DNA from: Psettodes erumei
Taxonomy: Eukaryota > Chordata > Actinopteri > Pleuronectiformes > Psettodidae
DNA length: 64,000 nt
NCBI GenBank assembly: GCA_016785225.1
Contig: JAFBJZ010000901.1
Coordinates: 1,612,001-1,676,000, forward strand
Direction: 5' to 3'
Every line of letters begins with the position of its first letter. Position 1 is the stretch's first letter. Under the pieces are notes generated by a model. It made no database searches and was not told the DNA's origin. It saw only the letters and a program-made list of their open reading frames with translations. The position numbers were made by a program, and so were the translations under genes. This document shows positions 15,131-28,537 of this stretch, piece by piece.

Positions 15131-15173
<43 letters not shown>
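15131..15173. repeat. (CA)21 microsatellite
   Basis: Second CA run 130 nt from the previous one. Confidence 0.97.
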
Positions 15174-15176
<3 letters not shown>

Positions 15177-18100
15177 CCAAATCAACACCTCCTCTACCTC
15201 TTCCTTCAGTATTTCCCCTCCAACCTCTCTCCATTTCCCTTCACCCTTCGCCACTCTCCACTTGCTTCCTCTAAAGGGCAGAAAAAAGTCAAGTGTCGCC
15301 ATCCACATGTGAGCATAAATGTGTGGGGTGTGTGTGTGTGTGTGTGAAGTGTGGACTGCATGGTGACAGGAATGGACATAGTTTTAAATGTCACCTTGTA
15401 CATTTTGAATCCAGACTTAAACATTGAACAGTGAAGCTTGTATGTGCATGTCAGACAGACAGATAGATACTCTGACTCTTATTTACCAAAACAGTTTCCT
15501 GCAGGCATCACACTCCGCTAGTTTAGGTAATGATATACAAATGATATACGAATGATGATGATATTTGATGATAATGAGGCCCTTATGTTTAGCCACAAAT
15601 GCTTATTTTGGAGTTAGGGAGGACATATTATACTCCCTAATGTCTTCTGTCTCTCTCTCTCGCACACACACATGCACACACAGTGTTCATGATACAAAAC
15701 AAAATCTTACTTTCGAGGTATGACTTTCACTAAAAGTGACACTAATCCAGTTACATACAGAATCACAGTGAAGTTACACAGTCTGCACACACAGTAAGTC
15801 AATTAAGTAACACACACACACACACTATGTGAGGCAACTACCCATTTAAAAATAACAATTAAATCTCAGTGTGGAGTGGTGGCAATCATTCCACCTAATA
15901 GGACACCAACATTTACTAGGTAAGGGATGAGAGGGGACTTTTGCACACAGGACAAAGACAATTTAGGCAGATATCACCATCACCTCCACAAAGCCAGGAT
16001 TGCATTGTTCCAACATGGACAACGCATTGGTAATTTGCACCTTAATAGGATGGCCAGTCTCTGGGGGGAAACATGCTTCCCAAACAGTCTCCTTTCACTA
16101 ATCCGGTCTAATGCCTGTGGGTTACAGAGAGCAGAGGTTGAGCTTTTCTATTCAGGCAGCGTTTACAACAATGCCGCACTGCCCCCTCATGGCCATCAGT
16201 GGAACAATCAGAGAGCAAATTGTCAGGGTCATTAAGAGTCAGCTTTGATGTTTCAGAAACCAAACGAAGTGCCCCTGTAAAGGTAAAGGTATTTTCTAAA
16301 TAAAGCTGTTCTCCATGAAGATCATCTCTCCTGTCTGTGATTTCTTATCTCAGTTACATGCTACATTGATGAAATAGTTTGTGTGGAGTTACAGTTAGGA
16401 CACAGTGACAGTAACAATAACTTAACAAATGCCTCCGTCACTGTGAACCTGTCCGAGTTGACAGAGGCAAACACTTCTAAATTGCAGAGGAAATTAAACT
16501 AAATGACTACAGAGCTTCAGTGTGATTCAAGAAGATCATCCTGACAAACACAGCGACACGGAAGAAGACAGGAGTTTGAAGGACGACTTGTTGGCTTTTG
16601 TATATTCAGTAACATTTTGTGGGCCCGTTGGGTCATTTATCTGTGCTGCACCGCCGACATTGGTGAGGACAGTGAGATGCAAGGACGCCGACCTCAACCT
16701 CTTTACAAGCTGCAGGAAGCCTTGAGGACAGCTGACAAATTGCCAGAGCGACCCAGGAGGTTGTCACCTCAACACGTGACTCTGCATCCCTCACATGGTC
16801 TGCAGAGGCAGATTCAGGAGTCCAGAAGGGTTGATAAAAAGAATGCAAAATGCCTTTTCTACAATGTATATGCAGCACAGCAAAAATGGCACATTTGCAC
16901 TTTTGTCTCCCAGGACAGTTGCATCCTTTTGCTCCCCTGTCATGAGTATATACTAATGCTAGCTTTGACAAATGGGCTAGGGATGGACCGCGACAGAAAC
17001 ACAACTACACACTAACATGAAAAACCCATATACAAATATGTCCTACTTAATTTTTTCTGAAACATATTCATGGGGGGGGGGCTTTATTAGTCAGAGGTCA
17101 GTATAGAGGTGACAGAAAATGGTGATGAGAGAGCGATGACGTGGTCGTCAGTGCTCGGCTGCCAGGCCACCCCAGCTGCCTGGATTTTGACCATTAATCT
17201 TTATGGGCTTCATTTATCTCTTGCAAGTCCTCCAGTTTCATGGCAGTACAACATTAAATCACTGTACTACAGGTGACTCCAAGATAAACTTTTCATTCAC
17301 GCATGCACTACAATAACAAGACATAAAGACAACAGAGGGACACATACAAAAGTTTGAAATACTTGGGAGTTACTTTAAGCGATCATACAGGAAACCAGGT
17401 GTGAAAGGTTAAACGACACACCAGGAAAACAGACTTATTTTTCATAATACATGGGAGAGCAAATGCACACTCGCAAGTACAGTATGTGCGCTCAAGGGCA
17501 GCACTATACAGGCTATATAGATGATGTATTTTTTTTCAAAGTGTTTTGCTTCACAAATTTTCATTTAGACAGGAATATGCTAAAAGCCAAAGCCCCCCTC
17601 CCCGTGTGTCCCCTCAGGTGGTAAAGTTTCCGTTTTCCCCACCTCCTGCTCTCGGCTCCTGCTCCTGACAAAGTCACAACTTCAAAGTCAAAACAGAGGA
17701 GGGGTGTAACGTGCACACACACACACACACACACATCGTTTTTCCATATCCCCCCCCCGCCTATTCAGTGGGGCTCCTTCGCCTTTTGTGATGTATAATT
17801 GAAGCTGTGTGTAACTTGTATCCAGCCGAATCCCACTCAGAGCTGAACTTTCACTTCTCTCATCCTTGCAGAATATTCTCTCTGAAATCTTGAGTCCCGC
17901 TCTTTGAACATGCTGGTTAACATGACCCCCCCACCCCCACCTCCACTGCAACCGTCACCCTTACACCACCCTGACCCAACACCATTATGCTAAAGTGTGA
18001 CTTCATGGCAGGAAAAGAGCAGCGTCTTCAGCTCAGATAGTGTCAAAGTAAGACTGAGCAAAAGTTTACAAAACCTCATTTGAGTTAGTCAGACCTTCTG

Positions 18101-19329
18101 GCACATACTGAAGGTCTATATTATCCTGCATGCTAACTTTACTTGACAATAAGAGGGAACTATTTCCATTTAGTTATTTAAAATATGATGGTGAAGAATT
18201 TAACTGGAACTGTTTTTTCTATTGTTCCTGTGCCTGACAGTGTTTTCTGTGGATTTTAGAGAACCAGAGGCTGCAAATGTTTCTAAATAACTTTTAAAAG
18301 CTTTTAGCACATTAAAATAAAATTCTTTTCACATCAAAACCTATTTGATATCTCAAAACCTGGGCAAAAAAATAAAAGTTTTCCTGCATGGCTAGATAAC
18401 ACCAGATAAAAGAGAAACAGATTGATCTACTGACGTGTGTGTGTGTGTGTGCGTGTGTGTGTAACAATTTCTTCCTTATGACATTCAGGACATTCTGACA
18501 TTAGGACGTTATGTTATTTATGAAAGTTCCTTCTTGACATTAGAAACAGATCGGTTGTGCCAATGGACACACATGCACTGTGTTGTGGTAACTTACTAAG
18601 TTACAACTGTGTCTGAGGTCTTGAATGAACGTTCTCTTTAGGTAGCCAGCAGAGAGTAAGAGAAAACACATGGCACAACACAACATATGGCCCATAAGGC
18701 CGTTAGCCAGTTTGGGGAGACTGTAATGATATTCTAATAATTACTATGATGGGTAGTGAAGTGTCACAGTTTTTTTCACACTTGGTTTTTGCTGCCATCT
18801 GGTCCAGCCATACAAATTACTCGATGTGACACTGACAAGCCTATCATCATGGAAAATAGATTCAGATGTGCTTCCTGGACCATGTTTGTGCTCCGTGTGG
18901 CCTTCACACATACATCTGCAGGAGATGGCACCACATTTGAGCTAGTGATGCACCCCACACACACGGATCGACCAGAGTGACTTCTTGTCCCTCTGTGTGA
19001 CTGTAAACCTTTTAATAAATAATAAAAGGAACCTGACCTTGAGCACAGCGTGATGCTCTTTGCCTCTGATCGGATCTGATATCGAACCGAATGCAGCAGA
19101 AGGTGGAGGGACAGCAAGGGCAAAAACTGAGGATGTTTGAAAAGAATGGAAAATATTGGTTAGAAGGAAAACCCGTCGGCTCCATTTGTCTCAATAAAAT
19201 GGAAGAAGAAAGAAGCCACAAGCTTTCTGTTTACTCTTTCCAAACTGAAATATCTCACCAGCTACTGGATGGAAATCTGGTCTGGGACGCTAAGTGCACC
19301 ATTAACCAAACACCACCCATGAATAAAGA

Positions 19330-22300
19330 CAGGCTCCTTTCTGCTTATTTTATTCATTGTCCAAATTCATATCAGTAGACTTGGAGAAATAAAGGGTATT
19401 ATTTTCCTCTTTTTTAAACATTCTCTTAAACAAAAATATAACAACTATTTACAATCACTCGTAAAAAATACATAAAAAGCGTACGAGCAAAATCATGTTG
19501 TCTTTCTAAAAGACATAAGTTACAACCGCTATGAGAAGTGTGAGACAAAAGCAAACTTTAAGCCACAGACCAAGTTAATACCTCTTTGTACAGATTGTGC
19601 AGCACACTCACCACATTTAAGCTTATTGTTGTGCATTTCTGCTATAATGCCAAAAGATGTCTATACAAAACACATTCACATCTCTCTTATTGCATTCCAG
19701 GTAACACGGCAGGACACTGGGGGAGGATGTGGGAGGGGGACTAAATTTACAGTCAGGTAGAAGGGGCATTTTCACAAAACAGTGAAGGGAGGTGAAACTT
19801 GTCTTCTCCAGTTCATGTTGTTAAAATCACTGACATGTTGTGTTCACAACGCCCACAGCTGCTCACTGCCAGATCCTCCATGGCAGTTATTACTGAATGA
19901 AATTTAGCCATGAAAAAACAACAAAAAATGTAGCATTCGGAGTGCTTAAAGAGCACACTTGAGAAATACAACTTTGTGTTGAGCTCTCAATTCTACATTT
20001 GAAAGCAGCTAAAAATTTTGAGCCATTTCTTTTGATTTCTGAATAAACTCCTTGCCATCCATGTATGGGCCAAATAATGGAAGTAGCATACGCCACTGTT
20101 TTTTTTTTTTTTTTAATTGATGCAGAACATTAATACTGACTTTTGGTATAGAATCTGAATAATACATTTGTGCAAAAAAGTCAGCTTCTGACTCTCAGTC
20201 TGTTTCTACTGTCAACATTATTCTAAAAAAAGGAAAAAGAAACTAGGGTGTGGGTCACAGTGAGCACTTATGATTCACAAAATCCCTAAAGCAGTGGAGT
20301 GAAATCCATTGGATGAGTACAGTGAAGAGGAAAGTTGAAACTTTAAAGTCCTGCTGAGGTGACAGGGCTGAGAATGAGGCAGAGTGGGGAAGCAGAGTGA
20401 GTGCACTAAGATGTGGCATCGTGGCCATTCAATTCAAACTGACAGGGATATAATTGTATAAAAAAAAACTCCTTTCAATCATCCAATCAGAGTTCTTGTG
20501 CCATGACACCGACAGCAAAGAGACCCACAAGGAGCAACGCCTTTCTGCAGGTGAGAGTGATTCAAGCTGTGAAATAATAAGCTTGAAATCCTTTCCTCAT
20601 GTGCTGTACGTCCAGACTGAATCAAAATGTATTTTTTTTTTTTTTTCCCTACGTGGAGTCCCAAACTTACAAATGTAATTACAAACTCACACGTGCATAC
20701 AGACACATTTGTATCCCAAAACACAGCAGCAATTTCACTTATAGACAGATCAGAAATGGAACCAACAACAGAGTGTGAGGGGACAAAGAAAATGTCAGGA
20801 ACAAACACAAATTCCTCTGAAGACTCCGGCCCAAAGACAGAAACAAACAGGGCGATCACAGCCTTGGATTATTTGTTATAACAAAATATTCAAAAATAGC
20901 ATTTATAGAGGACTCTCTTCTTTCATCTATACATGATCAGTTAACATTAATTTATGGCAAAGAAACAACAAAAATATATGTATAAATTCATATATATATA
21001 TATATGCCATGTATATATTAGCAATAATCATTTCAAGTCTTCGTGAGGCAAAACAAAATACGAGCATCACAGAGCACGCGACAGACAGCAGAAGGAGAAG
21101 AATGTCTGATTCCAGTTACGTCTCTGCTGCACTGCAGATAAACACAAATAAAATTTTCTTTTCCAAAAACATTACTCAATGTACAAATTTGCTTCTGTTT
21201 TAAAACACACACACACACAAAACCCCCTATTTTTCAAGCAAATCCGTTAAATAGTCAAAATGCACTGTGAACATGGAATGGAGATGAGAGCCAGCCGTTA
21301 AAATACATTAATCCCTAGATTTTTGTTGCTTGTTCTCTTAAATAAGAAGCAAAAAAAAAGGCGAGATGAGAGAGGTACACTGTGAGCACATAGTCAAAGG
21401 TTATGCTGCATCTGCATATTCCTGCTGAATAATAAACAAATTTACAAGGTCAAATGAACCTGGAGCATTATACTTTGACATTTCAGCTTGTAATAATTCA
21501 ATAGACAACTAGTCTAATAAACACTGTAAACAAAATGTGTGAGCATTGGTGTAAACACTGTCCTTTTGTCTTTATGCACACCAACTACGCTTTTTGGTGT
21601 GTGTGGTTGTGTATACGCATGCACGTTGCGTGGCCACACAGTGCTAAATTATCGTTTTATTATAGCTGCTGCAATAAAATAACGACGTGCGTTTTACTCT
21701 ACAGGAAGCGGTGAGGCATTTGTTCTTCAGCTCATTAAAAACGAGTTACAATACAGTTTTTATAGAACATCCAGGAGGCCGCATGCTGCTAAAGTACCTC
21801 GCGTCAGGCTGAACGAGCAATAAGAGAGGGTGGCGGAGAGCACGACACAGAGCTGCCTGAGAGATGCTGCTTGTCTTTTTTCTTTGTTCTTTTCCACCCC
21901 TGTAAAGCTCCACAAAGTAAAATAAGTGCTAAACACAAACAGACGTGTTCTCTCTTCACTCTGGAGTTTCGTTTCTCTCTCATTCTACACCTCCGAAGAG
22001 GAAGTAAAAAAAGATGCCAAGTGGCTCTTTTTGGCTCCTGAGGGCTTTCCTGACCTCAAATATAGTCAAGCGTAAGTACTGGAATAATAAAGTTGGTTTT
22101 GTGCTTAGGGACTGATTCGTGTAGATTTACATCATCAGTGCCAAGCTTTAATGGAGGCCCATGAATCTCAATCTTTTTTTGTTTTTTTTTAAACTTCTAT
22201 CGAATTCATCTTCTTTTGAATTAATAGCAAACAAAAAGGGCAAAACAAAACAAAAATCCCCAATGTACTCATGTTCGTTGTAATACTTGCAGTGACTACA

Positions 22301-22855
22301 GCTTTCCATCCCTTTGTCTGCTCACTATTCTCATAAAAATGCTGCAAAGCTCAGAGATGCAAATAAAGAGATTTTTCTTTTTACAAATAAAAATCTCTGT
22401 ACATGTTACAACCGTGTAAAAGAATGGGAAACATCTTTTTAGACATAAGAGCTTGGAGCACAAAATGGAGGTACATGGTGGTCTGTGTCCAAGGAGGTGG
22501 ACTTCTTCTCATGAGGCATCGTTTATTGTCACTCATTCCTTCTTCAATTTGAGTGTCGTCCATCTACCATGATGCGACTCCATCACAGCACCCTTTTCCT
22601 GCTTTGTTCAAGAGTTTCAAAAAGTATTTAAAATCTTGCTATTATTTTTTGGTTTATGAGTGAGTTTAAAAAAGAGACAGTCGTAATGCATCCTGGAAGG
22701 TGGTGAGAGGTTATCTGACCCAAAGGTCTGGTCCATGGTGGTGTTCACGTGAAGCTGCGGGGCAGGGCTTGGAGAATGTGCTCTAATTCATGGTGACAGC
22801 AGGCTGCTAACTTAGTCCAAAGGCCTGGTCAACACAATCTGGTCTGTGTGTGTCT
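19330..22855 (-). other. rapgef6: probable rapgef6 3' UTR, about 3.5 kb
   Basis: From the stop codon to about 19.33 kb the sequence is AT-rich and has only small simple repeats, such as an AT run near 20,990-21,005 and T runs at 20,098-20,115 and 20,630-20,646. No coding frame is supported. On the minus strand earlier AATAAA hexamers occur at 22,527-22,522 and 21,661-21,656, but only the one at 19,354-19,349 has a clear GU-rich downstream stretch. The 3' boundary is inferred. Confidence 0.45.
19349..19354 (-). promoter_or_regulatory. candidate distal polyadenylation signal AATAAA
   Basis: AATAAA on the minus strand, followed within 25-55 nt by GGGTGGTGTTTGGTTAATGG, a GU-rich downstream element. 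It lies 3.5 kb after the rapgef6 stop codon. Confidence 0.45.
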
Positions 22856-22878
22856 TTACACCGCTGACACCTGTTCAT
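22856..22878 (-). CDS. rapgef6: rapgef6 last coding exon: C-terminal VSAV
   Basis: Acceptor TTCTAG|ATGAAC. With the preceding G it reads D-E-Q-V-S-A-V-stop, the stop being at 22,856-22,858. VSAV is the class I PDZ ligand shared by RAPGEF2 and RAPGEF6, known to bind MAGI-type scaffolds. Confidence 0.98.
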
Positions 22879-25800
22879 CTAGAAAAGAAAGAAAGGAGAC
22901 AGTGTTTGAGATCTGACAAATACATTTTTCAGGGTTTTTGAAGGGTTCAATTCTCCATGCACCAGCACATCGAGCTGCTGCTTTGAAGAAGAACACAACT
23001 CAGAAAGCCGAGTGTAAAGGATAAAACTGGCGAAAAACTCAAATGAGCTGCTGGTAAATGCACCAGACTCCAAACCAGACCTTTGGGAAATGTCTAGAAG
23101 AATGCAATCACTACCTCTGAGAGGTGATAGCTTTAGCAGAGACGTGAACTGTTTGAAGTAAAAGAACCACTGGCTTGTTTTTAAACGACTGGTAAACTCT
23201 TTCAAACATTGCCTTATCATCTCAGCCTCCTCTGGGAACGTACCGTCCTCACTGTCAGCCAGCTCCTGCGATGGGAGGCAGATGCTGGGCGGCCTGGAGT
23301 AGCCCTGCGTGGAGCCGGCCGTCCGTGCGTCTTGGGGGTGGAGGTGGTGGTTACCAGCCAGCCTTCGTGCCTCCGCCAAGCTGCCTGCTGCTCCGGGGCT
23401 CTGCAGGAGTTTGCTCCTCTGCAGGGCCACGCTGTAGTCCGGAGGTTTGAGGTGAGGAGGCCTGGGGAGGAGACCCCCAGTCCCACCTACTACTCCGTCT
23501 GTGAGGCCGAGATCCCCCAGAGCCAGACCCTGGTAGCCTGGAGGGGTGGGAGGAGGAGCTCGGTAACGCTCATCCTTGGCGGGGGAGGTGACACAATACA
23601 CTGGATGGAGGTGTAGATCAAAAGAAAGGAGGGGATGGAGCAAAAAGGAAGGGGATTGAGGGATGAGGAGTGATGAGTGAACGATGGGGGTGAAAAATTT
23701 GAAAGAAAAGGAGGAGTATGGGTTGTTGAAGTGTGGGGGAGGGAGAAACAAAAGAAAATAATGGAAAAATTAAATCAACGTGATGATCCTGTAACACAGC
23801 AGACAACCATACATGCAGCAAAATGTGTCAAATCAAAAGAAAAATAACCAACTGATGAAATGGATGGCTGCAGCAGATACAGACAGAACTACAAACTGAA
23901 CTTTCCCTACTGAATGATCTGTCAGAATAATCAATTAATTGTTCAATTCATAAAATAGTCAAAAATTCCACTTTTTGTGTGTGTGTGTGTGTGTGAGACC
24001 AACAGTCCAAGATAAAATATAAATATTACAGCAGATGTAAAACAGACCAAATCTGAGGATATGGAAACAAAAAAAATGTTTGAACAATTAATGGTTTAGC
24101 AGAATGTTTCTGTTGCTCTAATAGATTCATTGACTAATGGTTTCAGCAGTGGCCATAACACTCTTAACTCATCCTCTACTCCCCTACACTACAAGTCTCA
24201 AATCTAGAACTGTCCAGAATTAGAAAAAACTATATCCTCAAAACTAAAACTGCACAGTCTCACAGTTTATCATGAAACTACAGTGGGACATCCAAAAAAC
24301 GGATCAGGCTGATCAGTACGCTCCATAACTACTGTCAGACACAGAGCCAGCAGCGACAAGAATAAGTGTGGTGATGTTTCAGATCTTAGCCCAAAATCTA
24401 AGAAATGCCAAGCAGCAGCATTTGTCAGCTACAGCATGACAGCAAATCAAGCAACGGGAAGCGGCAGTAATTGTTTCAAAAAACAGCAAACTAAATTTGA
24501 CTCTGTTTTTAGTTTTACAAAAAAAAAGGCTGGAACCGGGAAGCCTAGCAGACTGCTCACACAAAGAGAATCAAACACTGTCACACTGTGTTCACAGGGA
24601 ATCAAACTCGCAACCTGACCCCTCACCTATCAGGCCCTTCTCTGTGCTTGATGTCACCGTTTTGTAGGCAGGGTCTGTGCTTTGCCCTCCTTCCTCGTTG
24701 GGCGGCGAGGAGGGGTGCTCTGAGGTGTGTCGCCGCTTTATCGTCCCATAATTGCCCTCGTAGGTGTCCGACAGCGAGCTGGACGACGCCCAGCTCTGCC
24801 GCGACTGGTTGGACAACTCTGAGCTTGAGTCTCTGGAGTGCTGCCTGGCAGCGGCGCCGCCCTCGTTCGCCCACGCTGGACCCGACACCTCGACCTCCGC
24901 TATGGGTCCGGCCAGATGCGTGTGCTTGAAGCCGCCCAGGTGCGTGTGCGGTAGGGACAGCGGGTGTCCGTGGATGCCGTGGTCCCAGGGCCGGCAGGAG
25001 GAGGGGGGGAGGCTCTGGAATGAATCGTGGGAGTTGGAGGAGCAGGACGTCCAGCTGCCGCGGCCGCTGTCCACCACAGAATCCACAGAGGTGTGGTCTG
25101 GGGTCAGCTCCTCTGTGGAAATGGAGGAGGTGAAGGTGGAGGCCCGGGTTACGTGTCCTCGTGCTATCGATGAAGAACTTGTGCAGATAAAAGAGACAGA
25201 GGGAAACAATTAGCTGTTAAACTCCTGCGTATTTACACCAAAGTACTTTTTTGGCAAATTGAAAAGCGCATGTTTTTACTAAAATAATCTATAAAACATC
25301 AAACTATCAAAAGATCAGAAACAAAAGGTATATGAGAGCACAGGTGTCAATATTCATCATGAATCCAAGTAGAGCAACCCTAACCCTAACAACAATAACA
25401 TCCACATAACAGCCCCAAACTGTAACTATTAGTGCTGGATAAGATTCAAAATCAGTACATATACTTCATGAGTTAAGTAAAAGTAGTGTCAGAGTACAGG
25501 AGGTAAAGTCTTACTATCCTTGTTGTTCTTGAAAAATCAGTGTTTGACTTTCAACCTGAATGTCCAGATGAATTACTGCACAGAATTTTCAAATGTTTTA
25601 TTTTCTGTGGTTCAGCCTGTTACTGTGAATGTCCAGCTGTTAAAGTTTATGTCTCATCTGTACACTTGCTCTTTAAAAAAAGAAATCGCAAAATAAAACA
25701 TTTGGCAGCATGATAGATCAGTGTCTCAAAATAACAACAACAACAAAACCTTTAAAAAGTTTTCTTCTCCTCAGCTGCTTTTCATAAAGTGACAGTTTGA

Positions 25801-26249
25801 TTCACTGACGTGGATTTACAGGACATACAAGCCACTCAATGAAACCGAGTCATATTTCATAAAACAGGGTGTGTGTGGGTGTGTGTGTGTGTTACAGAGA
25901 GGCTGCTGAGGTAATATAATCTCAGAGAAGCGGACAGATAATTTTGGCTGGTGATATTTTATATTCCCTCCTTTATGAGACAGAATGGCCTGATCATGGC
26001 GGGACAATAAACAAACAGCATATGATAAAAAAAAAGGCGTGGCGTGTACTCAGCCAGATTAAAAAGCCGCCTGCGTGAAAACCGATATGTTGTTAACGGC
26101 GAGAAAGAGGAGAGCGGACGGCAGTAAATGTGGGACGCTAATAAAAACCTGGTGTGCTTTACGACTTCCTGTTCTGCAAGTTTTAATGAGGAAAGGGCAT
26201 AATTGGAACCCAGCTGGGAAAGGAAAGGAAGAGCGGCTTAAGGCAGCAG

Positions 26250-26314
<65 letters not shown>

Positions 26315-26376
26315 GTGGGTGGGGGCGCCTCATTTTGCTAATATTAGCTGCCGGGAAGGTTTCTGCCCATTCTGTA

Positions 26377-26422
<46 letters not shown>

Positions 26423-28537
26423 CACCCTGTTTTTTCGAGGCTATAGAGAGGGGAAAAAAAAGTTCTTCCTCCCAATGAACTCTTATACAACTGAACTTAG
26501 AGGTTAGGTTAGAGGTTAAGCTAAGGTGTGATTATAATATGAGCAAACAGATTAAGTAAAGAAATGTTCATATGTGTTGAGAAAAGTGAATTTGTACAGT
26601 ATAAAAAATCCTTGCCTGTCCAGCTTCATTTCATTCATATACTTTCAAAAACTCAGCTGTTCCCTATCAGAAATCTGTTGATACCATTATGAGTATCAGC
26701 AGAAACCAATGTCATTTAACTGACTTATCAAGACAGATGAGCTGCTGTGATTTGGTAAAACTTAATTACCTTGTGCTGGGCTGGCTGTAATCAGCGTTGA
26801 AGTGTGCATGTGATGCTGCTGTGCTCTCCATGACTGAAGCAGCCACTGTAGTAGCTGTCGTAGCAGAAACAGCAGCTGCAGCGGTGCAGGTCCTGCTGCT
26901 GCTGCTGTTGCACCGGTCGTCAGGTCCCGGGGCCGGCACCGAGTCGACCGAACAGATGCTGGAGCGGGACGAGATCTCGCTGTGACTGGAGTCCGACAGG
27001 TTGTCTGCTTTACCAGGCGGTAGGAGGGCATAACCTGAGCAAAGGAGACAGTGTCTTAGACATTTATATTTCAAGGTAAAGTAAAAATACAGATCACAAT
27101 GGTGAAGAAAAAAATCAAAAAGGGGAAAGGATAAGGACAGAAAGGATAGATGCAAAGAGAGAAACGTGAAGGAGGAGCAATGACTGAATATGAAGCCTTT
27201 TTACCTAAATCACCTTCTAGCAACATGAATGTCAGTAAATTTACTTTATTTTTGACCAAACCCTGGCAGTTGATGACTGACTACGGAGACTATGGAGAGA
27301 CGATATCAAGGTTTTGTGTCCTTTTTAATATTACAAAAAAGCTGCCAAACCAAACCCTACAACTCCAGGGAAACTTGATGAACATGGAAATATAATATTG
27401 CATGCAACAGAAGAAAATCACAGACCAATACCTACGCTATCATACTTTTTTTCGTGAAAATGCATTTTGAAATTGGATCTTGAAAGGAATATTTCATCAT
27501 GAAAAAAGAGCCATCCTTTTGAGGTGAATATGATGAATACACTTGCTGAACTATATTCTGTTCAGTTACATTTGAAGACTTGCAAAAATTCACAGAATTA
27601 TACAAAGACATGTTGAGAGTTTGTTGTTACTGCCTCAGCCTTTTGCAAGTCTGCATTAAATGTTCGTGGCTGAAAGGAAACTCTTCTTTCTCAAGTAACA
27701 CTCATTCTGTGCTTCGAATGAAATGTGGTGTTGCCACTACCTCTTGCGAAGGATTATCAATAAACATCATCGATCATCAACAAAAACTCTCTGAAATAGC
27801 ACTGCCATCCCTCAAATCACTTATTTTCTCAGCAAATAACTGGATCGATGACTGATCTCTGTCAGACAGTCCTTCTCCTGGTGTGTCTGTCCCTGCAGAG
27901 CCAGAGGAAGGGGTTGGGGCTGACCGACCTCCTGGCTCTCTGCTCTGCCTGTCCTGGGGGTGAGGAGGGCACAACCTCACCCGTATCCTCCCCATCGCTC
28001 AGACGTGGCCTGACTGCCATCGGCCTCTCCCTGGACTGACTCCTTTCCTTCAGCATCCTGAATGGGGACATCAATCTCATCCTCATAGGTGACTCATGGG
28101 TCAAGGGTCCCAGCCCTGGTGCTGGACTGGGAGGGGACCCAGTGGGAACCACTGGATGCACACCATGCGTCCCTGTCCATTTCTGTGTAGGGCTGCCTGC
28201 TCTGACCCTCAGTAGCATAAGGCTTCTCCCTCTCCTGCTCTCTGAATCAAACAGGCCTCTCTGAACCACCTCTGTCTGCTCTCTTTCCTTTTCCACTGCA
28301 GCTCTTTTCTCCTCCTCCTCCTCCACCTCTGTCTGACTCTCTCCCTCCATGCTGCTCTCTTGGCTCTGCTGTCTGGTCATCAGTAGGATCCTCTTGTGGA
28401 GGAGAGCCCCACCTATGCCATAGCTGCGTAAACTGGCGGTGCCGGTCTTTGTGCTGGCATCGCTGGTCAGTGATGACGAAGAGCCGGACAAGTTCATTTG
28501 GTTGGAGTTCTGGGATTTGGCCACACCTCCAACTGCA

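Larger units (their letters stand above)
5446..19329. other. intergenic stretch without a recognisable gene
   Basis: Both strands were read for known families and none found. Open frames here are short and either unconserved-looking or created by CA/TG runs. It contains CT repeats near 7,951-7,987 and CA/TG repeats listed separately. Confidence 0.55.
25178..26769 (-). other. rapgef6 intron
   Basis: Holds the two TG microsatellites. No exon recognised. Confidence 0.6.

Noticed and set aside
14750..15312. Long plus-strand open frames rich in His-Thr
   Set aside because: They are translations of the two CA microsatellites; the flanks resemble no protein.
16522..17015. Plus-strand frames of 67-132 codons in the left region
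   Set aside because: No family resemblance, overlapping frames on both strands and no splice-site support for a gene.
1..19330. Search for cdc42se2, the human neighbour of RAPGEF6
   Set aside because: I looked for its conserved blocks (such as GEPTNFVHTAHVG) on both strands and did not see them; fish synteny may differ or the gene is outside.
23209..23616. Plus-strand 135-codon frame over the PPxY exon
   Set aside because: It is the antisense shadow of a conserved rapgef6 exon.
25376..25391. Telomere-like CCCTAACCCTAAC
   Set aside because: Only two units; too short to mean an interstitial telomere.
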